From: Eutreptiella sp. 'Long Island Sound 2002'
Lineage: Eukaryota; Euglenozoa; Euglenophyceae; Eutreptiales; Eutreptiaceae
NCBI GenBank assembly: GCA_964036045.1
Contig: OZ038378.1
Location: 147,096,634-147,160,633, forward strand
DNA length: 64,000 nt
Direction: 5' to 3'
Part shown: piece after piece, positions 1-9,710 of the stretch
How positions within the stretch are numbered: the first letter of the stretch is position 1
Layout: each line of letters opens with the position of its first letter
Program-made: the position numbers and the translations under genes
Notes under the pieces: generated by a model
Databases searched by the model: none
What the model saw: the letters and a program-made list of their open reading frames with translations, nothing else
Told to the model about the DNA's origin: nothing

Positions 1-1416
1 CTCAACACGTTCACAATGCACTCGCACTGGGACCCTCCCCCTGGGGCGTACTGCAGACCCAATGGAAGCAGAATGATAGGTTTGGGATTCCCATCGTGCT
101 TGACATGCCACTCGGATCCGTGTGCTACGATTTCCCAACCGCCAAACACTTGTGCGCTGAGAGTCTCGTATGTCGACGGGAGGTCGCAGGGGAAATCTTC
201 CGGGTTTGAGCTGCCGGAAGACCAGACCTTCATTCCCTTACCGTCGTGCTCATAGTTCCACCACCCGTTGGATCCATTGGGCAAACGAACAAGCAGATGC
301 TGTGACTTGTTCTGCAAGATGAACTTGCCCCCCTTTACACCACAACTCCACGCATTGGAGCGCCTCGGGCAGCGTAGCCCTACTGTGCACTCCTGGCATG
401 CCCCACAGTGTTGGCAGCCTGATTCACCGGGCCCACAACCACATGCCTCACCAGGCTTACGCCCGGGGGTGTGGTGTACGCATCCCTCCCCATACCCGGT
501 GCACAGATTGCACATACTGCACACCATGCACTGCTTGCGTATGAAGTGATGGGCATCACAGGCATCCGCGTCGTCGGCCTGCAATCCGTCGGTTTTCGTC
601 TCTGAGCTGTCGCTGCTGCCGGAGCCACTGTCCTGGCTAACGCTACCGCTACCGTCATCTTCCGCGCCACTGCCACAGTGGCCATCACCGTTCCTTCGTC
701 CGCTCATCCTCAACACGTTCACAATGCACTCGCACTGGGACCCTCCCCCTGGGGCGTACTGCAGACCCAATGGAAGCAGAATGATAGGTTTGGGATTCCC
801 ATCGTGCTTGACATGCCACTCGGATCCGTGTGCTACGATTTCCCAATCACCAAACACTTGTGCGCTGAGAGTCTCGTATGCCGACGGGAGGTCGCCAGGG
901 AAATCACGCGCATTTGGGGTGCCGGCAGACCAGACCACCATTCCCTTACCGTTGTGCTCATAGTCCCACCACCCGTTGGAGTCTTTGTCCAAACAAACAA
1001 GCAGATGCTGCGACTTGTTCTGCAAGATGAACTTGCCCTCCTTTACACCGCAACTCCACGCATTGGAGCGCCTCGGGCAGCGTAGACCTACTGTGCACTC
1101 CTGGCATGCCCCACAGTGTTGGCAACCTGATTCACCGGACCCACAACCACATGCCTCACCAGGCTTACGCCCGGGGGTGTGGTGTACGCATCCCTCCCCA
1201 TACCCGGTGCACAGATTGCACATACTGCACACCATGCACTGCTTGCGTATGAAGTGATGGGCATCACAGGCATCCGCGTCGTCGGCCTGCAATCCGTCGG
1301 TTTTCGTCTCTGAGCTGTCGCTGCTGTCGGAGCCACTGTCCTGGCTAACGCTACCGCTACCGTCCGCGTCATCTTCAGCGTCACTGTCACAGATCTGAGG
1401 ATCATGCCAAGAATCC
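1..1416 (-). repeat. 708-bp in-frame tandem duplication encoding the Cys-rich module
   Basis: Positions 1-708 and 709-1416 are direct repeats with period 708, exactly 236 codons, so the frame is kept. Each unit codes for an Asp/Ser-rich linker, a cysteine cluster (CMVCSMCNLCTGYGEGC, then a CGCG and HCGACQEC group) and a domain containing NGWW and GKGM followed by a conserved C-terminal half. The left copy is cut by the window edge, so more copies may follow. Divergence is concentrated in one stretch (about 145-320 versus 853-1028). Confidence 0.9.
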
Positions 1417-2276
1417 GAATCGTTGGACGGATCTCCATCTGTACTCCTTGCACTTGTCCTGGTGCTCTGTTGCTCACACGTCGGCTTCCTGCGAGGCACG
1501 CTGTAGCAGTACTGTGCGTTGTCGATTTGTCTGATGGTGATAAACAAGTTCGGGATAACTGCGTGTTTGAAAGGGCAAACCACATGGAACATCGCTGGGG
1601 GCACTGGCAGCACCTCATGTTCATCCATGGGGCTGAGAGAAAATGCCCCGATCCTGACAGCTTTCAACTCTGGACATTTGAATATGATGGTGTCTCTTGA
1701 AGTGGAGCCAAAAACACCGCTCGCCACGGCATCATCCGTCGAAAAACTCGAGAAGCCCCAAAAATTGACTGGGCTTCCAGGCACACAACGAACTGCATGG
1801 TGGTTAAACATGTCTCTGAGTTTGCCACTGGCCGCAACTGTGACAGCACGAGCCGCCTGCACGGTCTCGGTCGGTAACCTTTCCAAGGCCGTGATCATCA
1901 AAAGGGCCAGAGGAGCGACATGCTTCACCACCTCCGGGTCCCTACGATCGCAAATCATCCAGGCATTGAGCAACCTGTACATTGGGTACGGGTGCTCCAT
2001 TGTGTACGCCATTAAAACGCTACACTGGTCATCTGACAGGTCCAAATTCGCGTCCAACTTGGAGCGCACTTTGGGCAACTTTTCTCGAACAATGGTACAG
2101 ATGGTTTGGTAATCATCCTCATCAGGCTGCCGAATATCCGGGCGGTCCGGTGGCGAATCGGCCATGCCAAAAAGCAGACGAAGTGCATCAGGGAAGGGGA
2201 TCTCCTGCACATTCTTCAGCCATCGTGACGGGGGATCTTGGTCAACATATTGGCTTAGCGCAAGTTCCTCCTCCAT
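1..2276 (-). CDS. ADP-ribosyltransferase (R-S-E type) with tandem Cys-rich modules, 3' end beyond window
   Basis: The reading frame is open on the minus strand from ATG at 2276 to the left edge (about 758 codons), with an in-frame TGA just upstream of the ATG. Residues about 95-240 match the ART1-like arginine mono-ADP-ribosyltransferase fold: a helical YRLLNAW segment near 100, an Arg candidate at 143 (QAARAV), the Ser-Thr strand FWGFSSFST at 172-180, and the catalytic E-x-E at E219-H-E221 followed by VLPVPP. The family transfers ADP-ribose from NAD+ to arginine; ExE rather than QxE favours arginine. An acidic Ser/Asp linker follows, then a CxxC/CxxCxxC-rich, probably zinc-binding module that repeats every 236 codons. 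No signal peptide or membrane segment is obvious, so a cytosolic or nuclear protein is inferred. A good splice acceptor just above 2311 (pyrimidine tract then CAG) leaves open that this is an internal exon. A second ATG lies at 2165. The module family was not recognised. Confidence 0.8.
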   Translation of the reverse strand, partial: MEEELALSQYVDQDPPSRWLKNVQEIPFPDALRLLFGMADSPPDRPDIRQPDEDDYQTICTIVREKLPKVRSKLDANLDLSDDQCSVLMAYTMEHPYPMYRLLNAWMICDRRDPEVVKHVAPLALLMITALERLPTETVQAARAVTVAASGKLRDMFNHHAVRCVPGSPVNFWGFSSFSTDDAVASGVFGSTSRDTIIFKCPELKAVRIGAFSLSPMDEHEVLPVPPAMFHVVCPFKHAVIPNLFITIRQIDNAQYCYSVPRRKPTCEQQSTRTSARSTDGDPSNDSDSWHDPQICDSDAEDDADGSGSVSQDSGSDSSDSSETKTDGLQADDADACDAHHFIRKQCMVCSMCNLCTGYGEGCVHHTPGRKPGEACGCGSGESGCQHCGACQECTVGLRCPRRSNAWSCGVKEGKFILQNKSQHLLVCLDKDSNGWWDYEHNGKGMVVWSAGTPNARDFPGDLPSAYETLSAQVFGDWEIVAHGSEWHVKHDGNPKPIILLPLGLQYAPGGGSQCECIVNVLRMSGRRNGDGHCGSGAEDDGSGSVSQDSGSGSSDSSETKTDGLQADDADACDAHHFIRKQCMVCSMCNLCTGYGEGCVHHTPGRKPGEACGCGPGESGCQHCGACQECTVGLRCPRRSNAWSCGVKGGKFILQNKSQHLLVRLPNGSNGWWNYEHDGKGMKVWSSGSSNPEDFPCDLPSTYETLSAQVFGGWEIVAHGSEWHVKHDGNPKPIILLPLGLQYAPGGGSQCECIVNVL

Positions 2277-2834
2277 CTCAGGTGCGATTTTGGCGTTTGA
2301 AAGAGAGAGTTCTGCAGAAGGGAGAGGTTCGAATCAAGCTTGCCACTGTATTGGCAGCAGGGCGGTCCCTAACCAGCTCGGCGGTTGGAGGCAAAGTGAT
2401 GGTGGCTGGAGGGTGACCAGCAGCAGTAATGGCGGTTGAAGGGTAGGCAGCGGTGGTTGGAGGCAAACTGGTTGTTGCTTGACTTTCAAAGTGATTCAAG
2501 CCAAACTGGCTGAAATGCAGTGAAAGTACTCAGGAACAACCCTGGAATCAAGTGTATCCGAGGTCTAAGGACGTCACATCGCCACAGTGGGGATGTCGTT
2601 GCACTGCTTGTGCAATGCGTGCAATGCCCACGCAATGAAACCTAGCCAGGGAGGAAGGGAGGAAACCAACTTGCATCTATGCAGGCGTCGCAAGGGTCTT
2701 CATATCCTTGGTGGCTGGTGGCCGTGGCCAAGCAAGATGTGGAACAGGGCGGAGGGGGGCAACAAGCATTCTGACATGGATGCACTCAAAAAGGGGGAGA
2801 GGGGGCGAAAATTATTTGTGGGAGGCATGAAGCT
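2277..2834. other. No gene seen; GGTGGTTGGAGG-type degenerate repeat
   Basis: This is the stretch upstream of the ADP-ribosyltransferase ORF. Positions about 2380-2470 hold several imperfect copies of a GGTTGGAGGCAAA-like motif. It may be 5' UTR or intron; no further exon was found. Confidence 0.4.
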
Positions 2835-3474
2835 GAAAATTCTATTGCCTTCGGCAGTGCACTTTGAAGAGAGGCTGACAGTCAGCCAATCAGTCAGTCA
2901 GTGGTCGAATAGGAATGCAGGCGACCGTGGACGTTTAGGTCGGCGGTTTGATTCCCTCGGCTGGCCTGCCGTCGGCGCCGGGTGACCTGTCAGCTCTGAC
3001 CAGTTAGACCCTTGTTCAGTTTGTGGTCAGAGGGGTTTGAACGAGGGTCAAATTGGGCAAAGCTGACAGGTCGGCGGGCGCTGCCGCGGACGGCCGACAT
3101 GGGTTCGAACCGCCGACCCACATGTCTGCAGTCGGCTACTTTACCACTCAACCGTTGCATGTTCTGCAGTAGCTATGCTCCCCACTACTTGAACCCGAGT
3201 CTGGCACTCAAAAAAAACCCAAACCGTGTGTTTCTGTCTGCCTGTCTGCCCCCCCCCCCCCCCGCAAAAAAAGTGGTATCTAGTTTCATGGGGTAGAGGC
3301 CTCAAAATCAAAAAAATCCATTCCGGATTGTCTTATAGGGCAAAATAATGATTTTACAAGGGGTTGGACATCAAATATCATGCCTTGGGGTATGCTAAGC
3401 GAATGACTCCCCAAAGGGGGGGAATATGACGCCAGCACCTGCGCTTGATCTAACAACCTCTCTTCGAGGTGATT
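2835..3474 (+). repeat. S1 interspersed repeat, copy 1 (tRNA-like core, inverted ends)
   Basis: S1 is defined here by a head (TTCTATTGCCTTCGGCAGTG, then CACCTCGAAGAGAGG), a CAGTCAGT/GGCAG-rich stretch, a tRNA-like core with A-box-like and B-box-like (GGTTCGAATCC) motifs, a tail with AGGCCTCAGAATCAAAAAATCC, and an end CCTCTCTTCGAGGTG that is the inverse of the head. This copy is unusual: a forward core at about 2895-2965 is followed by an inverted core at about 3100-3165, giving a fold-back structure, and a long C run at 3249-3263. Confidence 0.75.
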
Positions 3475-3723
3475 CACTATTTTTTTGAGGTTTTTTTGTG
3501 GTAAAACAACACCTTGTGCCGGGACTCAATTAGTACCGCAAATAATCCCCCCCCCCATGTCCCCCAACCGAGACATGGATGCCATTTTTGTAACGTGCCC
3601 GCTCCACAGGCAGTGTTATTTCCGTGAGCATGCCCGTTACACAAGCACTGTATGAAACTTTTTCTTGTGAGTCCAAACGACCTTGAACTCTTGGACATGT
3701 TCAGGGGGCATTTCAGGGATAGG

Positions 3724-4012
3724 CTAAGGATTGGACAATGAGGCTAAGCTGGACGTTGCAGCCTTCTTGGCAGCCCCTTTGGCAGCAGGCTTGGCTGGTT
3801 TGGACCTTACAGGTGCCTTCACCTGCTTGGGCACCTGGTGCTCCTTGCAAATATCACGGTTCAAGTACAGTTTGCCATCGAACACATGACCCTATCCCCA
3901 AACCCCACGGGCAGCCTTTGTCCACCCACGCTGCAATAGGGGACGGAGGTTGTGGGAGTTCAGGGTCCCCAGTCAAAACCACAATGGCATCACTTTCCGT
4001 GGTACCAGACAT
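3724..4012 (-). pseudogene. Lys/Ala-rich-tailed coding segment, frame broken
   Basis: From ATG 4012 one frame reads MSGTTESDAIVVLTGDPE and on through IAAWVDKGCPWGLG. A different frame then reads VFDGKLYLNRDICKEHQVPK followed by a tail of repeated PAK/AAK (histone H1-like composition) to a TAG at 3724-3726. The two halves look like one protein joined across a frame change in a G-rich stretch near 3890-3905. This could be a real frameshift, an assembly error in the G run, or two unrelated frames. A TAG at the junction could also be a splice acceptor for the second half. Family not recognised. Confidence 0.4.
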
Positions 4013-4206
4013 GATCGCATATGGCAATCATTTGTGTCTGTACGAGAAAAGGAGTCAACTCCGATAGTGGGGACCGGCACACAAAGAATAATAGAGCACA
4101 ACATGACCACCCCTTGTCAAAAGAAATTCAAAGTGACAGTCCCCCATATGGGGGGGGGGATTGCAAGGGGTCGGGAATTACAAGGTGGGGGGGGGGGGGG
4201 TAGGAT

Positions 4207-4725
4207 CAGGGTTTTGCTTAGCCACCCTAGGGGGGGGGGGGTTAATTCAGGGACCCACCCACCCAGAATTTTGGCATACCCACAGACCGACAAATGTCCC
4301 ACCCACCCCCCCGGGGGGGGGGGGGGGGGTCTGACACCCACCCACCCACCCACCCACCCACATACCCAACTGAGACATGCAATACAGAAGACCAAGTTTT
4401 TCACAGAGGTGAACAACCATCATGTTTTACCGTTGCCCCCTTCGCATTTGACACAAATGACAATGCATCCTAGCCCCTTTATGGGCGTGGGGCATGCACA
4501 TGTGATATGCAATACCATGTAAGCACACCATAAATAAACATGTTACATGGAACCTGCAACAGAAGAAAGAAAGAAGTGGCACTGGCTCAATAGACCCAAG
4601 GGCCCCCACAAAGTCCCACCCCACCCCGGGGGGGGGGGGGGGTGGTTGGACACCCACCCACCCTGAAATTCTGCCAGACCCCCCCCCCCCGGGGTGGGGT
4701 AGGACGGACACTAAGCAAAACCCTG
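4207..4725. repeat. G-run element bounded by 15-bp inverted repeats
   Basis: CAGGGTTTTGCTTAG at 4207-4221 is perfectly inverted at 4711-4725. Just inside both ends are runs of G and CACCCACCC-type repeats. No target duplication was identified and no ORF is credible. Confidence 0.45.
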
Positions 4726-5303
4726 GGTAGGATCTGTATGGTAGGTGTGTTGGAATGGGACCTGGTGCGTTTCATACCTGCTTGGAGAACACACCGAATA
4801 CGGCGTCTGCTATCATGCCATATGACATCAGTAAGTTCAGAGTGATACAGCACGGTATCTTGGGGGACCAACAACCATCTTTGGTTGTTCAGAGAGCGAA
4901 ACGTAGGCAAGCATCAGTAGCTCAAGGGAGCATGATCATTACCCAGCTTTGTATGGAAAAGCACAATACAAAACTGAGACTTAGAACGCAAAGGCTATAT
5001 TTATTGCCTGCTTGGCGGGAACTTGTGGATGGGGGCAGGATTGCTATGGACCATGCCCACCAGCCGACGAGCGGAGTTTCAAACCCTCCTAAAGTCCGAA
5101 GGTCGAGAGCTGTGGCCACTCTACTATGACGAGTCTTTGCAAAAAAGTCATGAAAATCGAACACCGCTAGCGTAAAGGACCGTACACTAGGAAGGTAGGG
5201 ATCCCTTTCTCAATCCCTGCCTTCCTGGGGACTTGTAAATCAAACTTTCAATAAGACATTCTCTCAATGATCTAGTCAATTTTGTGAGGTTTGTGTTTAC
5301 CAG

Positions 5304-6306
5304 CATTTGGAGGGCTCCGGAAGATCCGCCGTTTGTTGACCGTGGGCTTCACGGGGCGGGGAGCGTGGGGGGATGGCATGCACACGGTGTCATTGAACTG
5401 TTTGCATACTAGGACAATGGAAAACCTGTTTAAAAACCACATCTCCTCAGGATGTCAGGACATCCTCCATGTGGAGGTTCGAAGGCTGTGGTTACAAGGA
5501 CAGGTAAGTGAAGATTCTGGGGTAGAAAAGAGAATGATTGGAATAATTGGATTGATAGAACAAGTCCTTACTCTTGGGGACTCGGACTTGGGGAATCAAA
5601 GAGCTAAACCTTTTTATAGATGACCATGCCATGGTATGTTAGCAGCCACCATGGCATGCATGGCTACAAACTGCAGTGTTTCCAAACAAGGATAATGGGC
5701 GGCAGGGCTGTGACTGGACTAATTCCCCACTAGGACAATTGAGCATCAGGTCCAAGCTCTGTCATCCAAGATAGATAGGAAAGCGGCTGAGATGCCTCAA
5801 CAACTGCATCAATGCGGCAGCCATGGTGCAGAAGTCCCCAGCCACACAGGGCACTGATCACAACAAACAAAAGAAAAAGAAAAAGAAAAAGATGAATTCC
5901 GTGCCCTCTCGACCCCATGATCCAAAATGTGAACGCATGCATGCGCAGTTCCCCTTCCTCCAAGCCCCAGGCAGAGTTCTAGGTTATGCTGACCGCCCTG
6001 CGTCCTGTGTGTTTTTGTAGGTTGTATGGGCGAAGCACGTACTTAGATTGGTCTTTGAGGCCATTAGCACAATGGGCAAAGCGCCCTGTTGCACACTAGG
6101 CCACCCCACCCCTTTAGGCAGGTAAGGGCACCAAAATTTTGGCATCTGCTTAGGCTTGGGTGTAGCCGTAATGCGCAATTGCACGTTACAATGAATGTAT
6201 ATCTAGAATATGTATGGTTTTGTGGGAAGAGGTGGAGAAAAGAAGGGGTAACCTCAGTGACCTCTTCAGTTGGTCCCCAACAGAGACTTGGTGGCTGTTT
6301 GAGATG
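5304..6306 (+). CDS. Possible small spliced gene, four phase-consistent exons
   Basis: Four plus-strand exons can be proposed: 5304-5386 (acceptor after TTTGTGTTTACCAG), 5451-5503 (donor GTAAGT), 6021-6121 (acceptor after TGTGTTTTTGTAG, donor GTAAGG) and 6207-6306 (donor GTAAGT). Phases agree at every junction and the joined frame has no stop. Translations include RAPEDPPFVDRGLHG, VEVRRLWLQGQ, VVWAKHVLRLVFEAIS and NLSDLFSWSPTETWWLFEM. No family was recognised and neither the true start nor the end is located. An alternative joining, exon 2 to exon 3 in another frame, ends at a TAG near 6098. Part of exon 3 also resembles a tRNA A box, so a repeat origin is possible. Confidence 0.35.
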
Positions 6307-7800
6307 GTAAGTGTGAGGGCTGTGCAGTGATATCACATTTATTGGTGGTCAAGGGAGAAAACTGTGGTGCAGTACCATGGTACAGACAATACATGGCAAT
6401 GGGCTTCAAACCTAACATCTTTTCCAATCTATTACTTACTTAACACGTTAACATGTTGAGGAGAAGGGGTAGGTTGCACACATTTACATGAGTGTCAACG
6501 CGCAATTGGACGTTTTGCTTGTGTTACTTTAACCCCTCCCCCCCCGAGGATCTGTAACAGCACAGGAAACATACAAAATTGGACATTGGACCCCTGCCAA
6601 CACATTGCATACCAGAAAAACTGGAATCAATACACATCAACTCTCATGGGGGACTTTTTTTTGTTCCGGCTCAAAAGAGCATGATGGAGCCAAAGATGTG
6701 GCTATGCATCTAGGCAACCGGTGCCTATTTTGTTGGCGCCCAACAATGAATGGCAGCGTGTGGGCCAATGGTAGCTGACTGGCGCAGTCCACGAATCATC
6801 GAGACTGTCCTGTCATACATGTTGTCGTCGCTGTCATCCACTTGTACTTTTCACATAAGCAGTGCATCAGGGCCTCGCGGCTCAGGCCTGGACTATGGGA
6901 GCTACCGTAGCAGCCAGCAATCATGACAAAAAACCGTGGTTCTCCGCAACGCCCCATTGAGGGGCCCTCAGGGAGCAATGCTGTCTTTGGTGCCCCCACC
7001 CACCAACTTTGGGGATACCCCTTCACTGCCAGGTTCCTGCCCACTGCCTGCAGCTTCTCCATAGCCTGGGCACCTAACAACGCACATGACATGCACTTAT
7101 CTAATCTTCCCGGAAGAAGGGAACACAGTACTGAGCGGGGATTAGGTGAGTGGGCATCCCGCCCCCCGGGACAGCGCCGGACTCCGCGCATGGGGTCCCG
7201 CTCTGTGGTTTGATCTTTCAGCCCAAAATCGCCAGCCCCATCCCCCCGGGCTCCAACACCAGATTGGCCTCCATCCACGTTGTGCCCTTGCCGCTGCCTC
7301 CATTTGCGACCGCTAACCCCTGCCCCTCCCGTCGCAAGAGCGGCCAGGACAAGTCACCAACCCTCTTGGAGAGTAGAGTGAGGCACCTGCCAACGCGCTT
7401 CGCATGCGCCTTCATGAGTTGCACGAAGTAAGAAGTCACAAGTTGTACCGTCAGGCCCTCCCCCTGCTCCTCACAATACTTTCTTTACCATCAAAAACGT
7501 CGACGGCAGTTTGAATCGGCGTCCCGTTTGAAAATGTTGTTACGTGCCCTTAGCTCTGGATTTACTGGTTCCCAGGCTCTGGACTTCCTGCGGCCTGCAC
7601 AACGCTACAAACCACATTTGCTATGAGACTGGGACCCCAAAAATGATGGTTCCCTCCAAAAAGGCCCAAAAGTGCAGAAACACAGGGTCGCCGTGTTGGG
7701 ACAAGCCCGTGTCAGGACAAGGGAGACAAAATGATCCCCCAATGATTTTGTGATTTTGAGCCCTCCCCCCCCCCCCCGTCCCAGGTACCGCTTGTTAAGG
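6307..7800. other. No supportable gene
   Basis: Overlapping open frames occur on both strands around 6800-7440, with donor-like GTGAGT at 7146, but none shows a recognisable domain or a consistent exon chain. Short C runs occur at 6539 and 7762. Confidence 0.4.
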
Positions 7801-7829
7801 GGGGCAGGGGTTGGGGCGGAACCATTGCC

Positions 7830-8150
7830 AAATGTTGCGGCCAGGGATTTGATCCAACATCCAGTCGACAGCCGCCGGATGCCTTATTCGCTTGACCACT
7901 GTGTTGCCATACTCAAAACATGCTTCCCATCAGCTGTAGATATAGGCTCCCACCTAAAAAAAAAAAATCAAACTGGGTCCTCTGGCTGCCTGCCTAGCTG
8001 CCGGATTGACTGCCTGCCTCCCTGTATGCCTACCTGCCTGCTTGACTGAATGGCTGACTGTCTGATTGACTGACAAACTGTCAGCCTAACTGACTCTGGT
8101 GTTCTAGCACTCTCTGTGAGGTACCTTACCGAAGGCAATAGACTTTTTCG
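7830..8150 (-). repeat. Inverted S1 fragment with tRNA-like segment
   Basis: On the minus strand, 7830-7905 reads as a tRNA-like segment (AGTGGTCAAGCGAATAAGG, then GGATCAAATCC). Positions 7980-8150 hold the CAGTCAGT/GGCAGG-rich block and the head of S1 in reverse (AAGGCAATAGA). The cytosine-rich stretch before it is a C run at 7763-7776. Confidence 0.6.
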
Positions 8151-8496
8151 ATTTCCACCCCCGTACGCCCCTGTACCTGGGTACCCCATTTTGGGGTTGG
8201 GGATGGGGGTCAAGACTTCTTTGTAAATTGTGGCTACTGTGTGTGGATTTGGACCCAAGTCCTCAGAAAACTTTGGTATATGGACCCCCTAACCTGTGGT
8301 GGGAGTCCCGGATCCGAACTCCGGGTAACCCCGGTTGCCCCCCATGGCCCCTTGAGGGAAAGGACTTAGCCATTTTCACGTGAGTTAGGTTGTTTAGTGG
8401 CACCTAGAAGAAATTTCCAAATACGACTTTTTCCGAAACCTTTCCGTCACCCCTGGGATGACTCGGTCGCAACCCAAGGGAACCAAGTTGGTGGGG

Positions 8497-8554
8497 ACGC
8501 ACGCACGCACGCACGCACGCACGCACTCACGCATGCACGCACGCACTCACACAT

Positions 8555-8589
<35 letters not shown>

Positions 8590-8600
8590 CACACGATTGA
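8497..8600. repeat. (ACGC)n microsatellite
   Basis: About 100 bp of nearly pure ACGC units with a few ACTC and ATGC variants. The apparent His/Thr/Ala-repeat ORFs across it are artefacts of the simple repeat. Confidence 0.95.
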
Positions 8601-8998
8601 CGCGAGACGAACAGGCAGACAAACAGAGCACAGCACTGGTCGCTAACGAATCTCGTCAGGCCGTAAGAAAGTAGAAGAAGGAGTGGAAAAGCATGTGGCT
8701 GGGCGCCTTTCTGCAGTACAACAGAGTCCTCACCAGGAGGCACCGGCTGGTGGGGCGATCCACGTATTGTGTCCACCCCTGCAAGCAAGAAACAGCACGA
8801 AACAGGCCCTGTGCCCTGTCCCTTCTGCACCCCTGCCCCGTGCCCAGTCAGAGCCCGCAACCAACAGTCCTGTGTACTACCCGGACGATTCGGAAATTGA
8901 GAACCTGGACGTACCACCCGTCACCGGCTGGACACACACACACAGCCTGTGGCAGCGCTGCTGGCGTGACCTGTCAAGGGGCCCCCCGTCTGAATTCC

Positions 8999-9038
8999 AC
9001 ACACACACACACACACACACGCACGCACACGCACACAC
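8999..9038. repeat. (CA)n microsatellite
   Basis: About 40 bp of CA repeats with two CG interruptions. It has no coding meaning. Confidence 0.9.
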
Positions 9039-9559
9039 ATGGAATTTGCTGGGAAAAAATTCCGACAATACTTGCCTCAAAACAGTCAGTGCATGATGTG
9101 GATCATTTGGCGGTAGATGTTTTCATGAATTCGTACTCCGCTACGTCGGTGGGGTGTGGTCCTGCTGTGAACCACGTGGGCAGTTCTCTGGAGGGTGGCC
9201 TTGTATTTGCCATTCTGTGTCATGACACAATCATTGACAGGATACTTTGTAGCTGTGAAGGTACCCGTTGCAAAAAACCCGGGGTCTGGGAGTGGCCATT
9301 TGCGTGCCATCGTGTGTCGTGCTGACGCCTTACTTCGCTTGCCTGTGCTTTTTTTGCTTTGGGCGTTCACAGGAATCTTGATGAGCAGGACGGTTTTGTC
9401 AGCTCAGTGCTGTTGCCACGATGCTTTCACACAGTACTGTGTTGGAGTAGTCTGACCAAATCTTGGAATACTCACCTCGCCATCCAGTCTGCAGCAAATC
9501 ATATATGAGTGTGACCTTAGTGGTAGATCCCAATGTAATTTCTGTTGAATGTTGCACCT

Positions 9560-9670
9560 GTCCCTCCCCCCCTCACTCCCTCCCTCCCTCCCTCACTCAC
9601 TCACTCCCTCACTTCCTCCCTCCCTCCCTCCCTCCCTCCCTCCCCTTGCAGTCGCTAACATACATCACCT

Positions 9671-9702
<32 letters not shown>

Positions 9703-9710
9703 TTACGAGT
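9560..9710. repeat. (CCCT)n and (CT)n microsatellites
   Basis: CCCT/ACTC units run from about 9560 to 9650; a pure CT run follows at about 9671-9702, then a short GGGA-rich segment. Confidence 0.9.

Noticed and set aside
6796-7439. Minus-strand ORFs of 160 and 73 codons
   Set aside because: No domain, no consistent splice sites joining them, and plus-strand frames overlap them; composition explains the openness.
8397-8917. His/Ala/Thr or Cys/Val-repeat proteins
   Set aside because: They are produced by the ACGC microsatellite at 8497-8600.
9086-9370. Minus-strand 94-codon ORF (FFATGTFTATKYPVND region)
   Set aside because: Somewhat protein-like but isolated, with no splice context and no recognised family.
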